A DNA stretch of 5,473 nt. Source: Pedobacter sp. UBA5917. Its GTDB lineage: Bacteria; Bacteroidota; Bacteroidia; Sphingobacteriales; Sphingobacteriaceae. The stretch's first letter is position 1, and each line of letters begins with the position of its first letter. The stretch lies in NCBI RefSeq assembly GCF_002432345.1, contig NZ_DJDT01000196.1, positions 1-5,473 of the forward strand, read 5' to 3'. This document shows, in pieces, positions 4,844 through 5,473 of this stretch. The translations under genes were made by a program, and so were the position numbers. The notes beneath the pieces are model-generated. The model had not been told where the DNA came from. It saw only the letters and a program-made list of their open reading frames with translations, and ran no database searches.

Positions 4844-5473
4844 TTACCAATAAACGCTGTAAAGCGCTACCAGCAACCCGATAATTAACAATGCTCCAAC
4901 TGCAAAGCTGCTGCTGGTTTTAAACATTTTTGCATCAATGGCCAACCCTTTAGCTTCGGCTTTAGCTTTATTGCTCGATAAGCTGATAATTACCATCCCG
5001 AGGATACAGAATAGAAAAACAAAACCCATTCTATCTAAAAATGGTACTTCGTAAATTCCAACTGCGTTTTTCACTGAAAAACCAGTGCTTGATAACCATG
5101 AAAGATCGGTGTAATTAGGCAAGAATTTAAGCAGGATAGATAAGGCGAAACCACCAATGGTAGCAAATAATGCCGCACCTGATGTTGTTCTTTTCCAGAA
5201 GAAACCAAGGATGAACATGGCAAAAATACCCGGTGATACAAATCCTGTATATTCCTGAATGTATTGGAAGCCACCTTTTTTATCGATTCCTAAATGCGGG
5301 GCGATTAATACACCCAAAATCATTGCTACAACGATCGAAATTTTACCTGTTGTTACCAGATTTTTCTCCGTAGCATCAACATTTAATACTTTTTTATAAA
5401 TATCGAGCGTAAAAATAGTTGCAATACTGTTTGCTTTACCCGCTAACGAAGCTACTACCGCAGCCGTTAATGC
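4844..5473 (-). CDS. SGLT-type sodium/solute symporter, C-terminal part
   Basis: The frame runs off the right edge, so only the last 209 residues are visible; the full protein should be 500 or more residues. It belongs to the solute:sodium symporter (SSS) family and, from memory of its sequence, closely resembles the Vibrio sodium/galactose transporter vSGLT. It would carry a sugar or similar solute inward together with Na+. Visible residues 1-26 (AVVASLAGKANSIATIFT, then LDIY) correspond to the segment forming part of the Na2 site. FQYIQEYTG at 69-77 is the substrate-gate helix, with Gln73 matching the vSGLT Gln thought to contact sugar. The loop FFWKRTTSGAA at 91-101 is a family signature, and four further membrane segments follow. 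At the Na2 site one of two usual serines appears as Ala8, with Ser9 kept. The Met at 5323 lies inside a membrane segment and is not the start. Its transported solute is not determinable here. Confidence 0.93.
   Translation of the reverse strand, partial: ALTAAVVASLAGKANSIATIFTLDIYKKVLNVDATEKNLVTTGKISIVVAMILGVLIAPHLGIDKKGGFQYIQEYTGFVSPGIFAMFILGFFWKRTTSGAALFATIGGFALSILLKFLPNYTDLSWLSSTGFSVKNAVGIYEVPFLDRMGFVFLFCILGMVIISLSSNKAKAEAKGLAIDAKMFKTSSSFAVGALLIIGLLVALYSVYW

Noticed and set aside
5321..5323. Start of a 159-residue membrane protein at this ATG
   Set aside because: The frame stays open to the window edge and the upstream residues are strongly SSS-like, so this Met is internal.

Overview
The window looks like chromosomal DNA of a Bacteroidota member, most likely Sphingobacteriaceae (Pedobacter or a relative). 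This rests on four things: AT-rich coding sequence, start codons without clear Shine-Dalgarno sequences, a near-consensus Bacteroidota promoter (ATTG, 20 bases, TAnnTTTG) in front of the esterase gene, and intergenic repeats of a kind I associate with that group. The genus is inferred, not shown.

Layout. Positions 1-346 hold no convincing gene. They contain a set of nested inverted repeats (25-213) and a strong intrinsic terminator (287-321). On the minus strand, 347-2335 encodes a secreted sialate O-acetylesterase-like SGNH esterase with an inserted jelly-roll domain. A divergent intergenic region (2336-2549) carries a convincing promoter for the esterase and a weaker one for the plus strand. 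On the plus strand follow a small one-domain RRM RNA-binding protein (2550-2864) and a CPA1-type Na+/H+ antiporter (2943-4196), separated by 78 bases that hold a terminator-like hairpin. Positions 4197-4843 are gene-free and packed with degenerate repeats: a mosaic of short-period repeats (4206-4466), a dispersed-repeat element with an extra copy of one end (4528-4685), a small dyad (4699-4748) and a symporter terminator (4773-4818). From 4844 to the right edge the minus strand encodes the C-terminal 209 residues of an SGLT-type sodium/solute symporter.

How the genes relate. The esterase probably removes acetyl groups from glycans outside the cytoplasm. The symporter imports a small solute, probably a sugar, using the Na+ gradient. 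The antiporter exports Na+ and could help maintain that gradient. The three genes face different ways, so this is a plausible physiological link rather than an operon. The RRM protein may bind RNA and act post-transcriptionally; its target is unknown.

I see no CRISPR array, tRNA, rRNA, transposase, phage gene or defence system. The least explained parts are the two repeat-rich intergenic regions.
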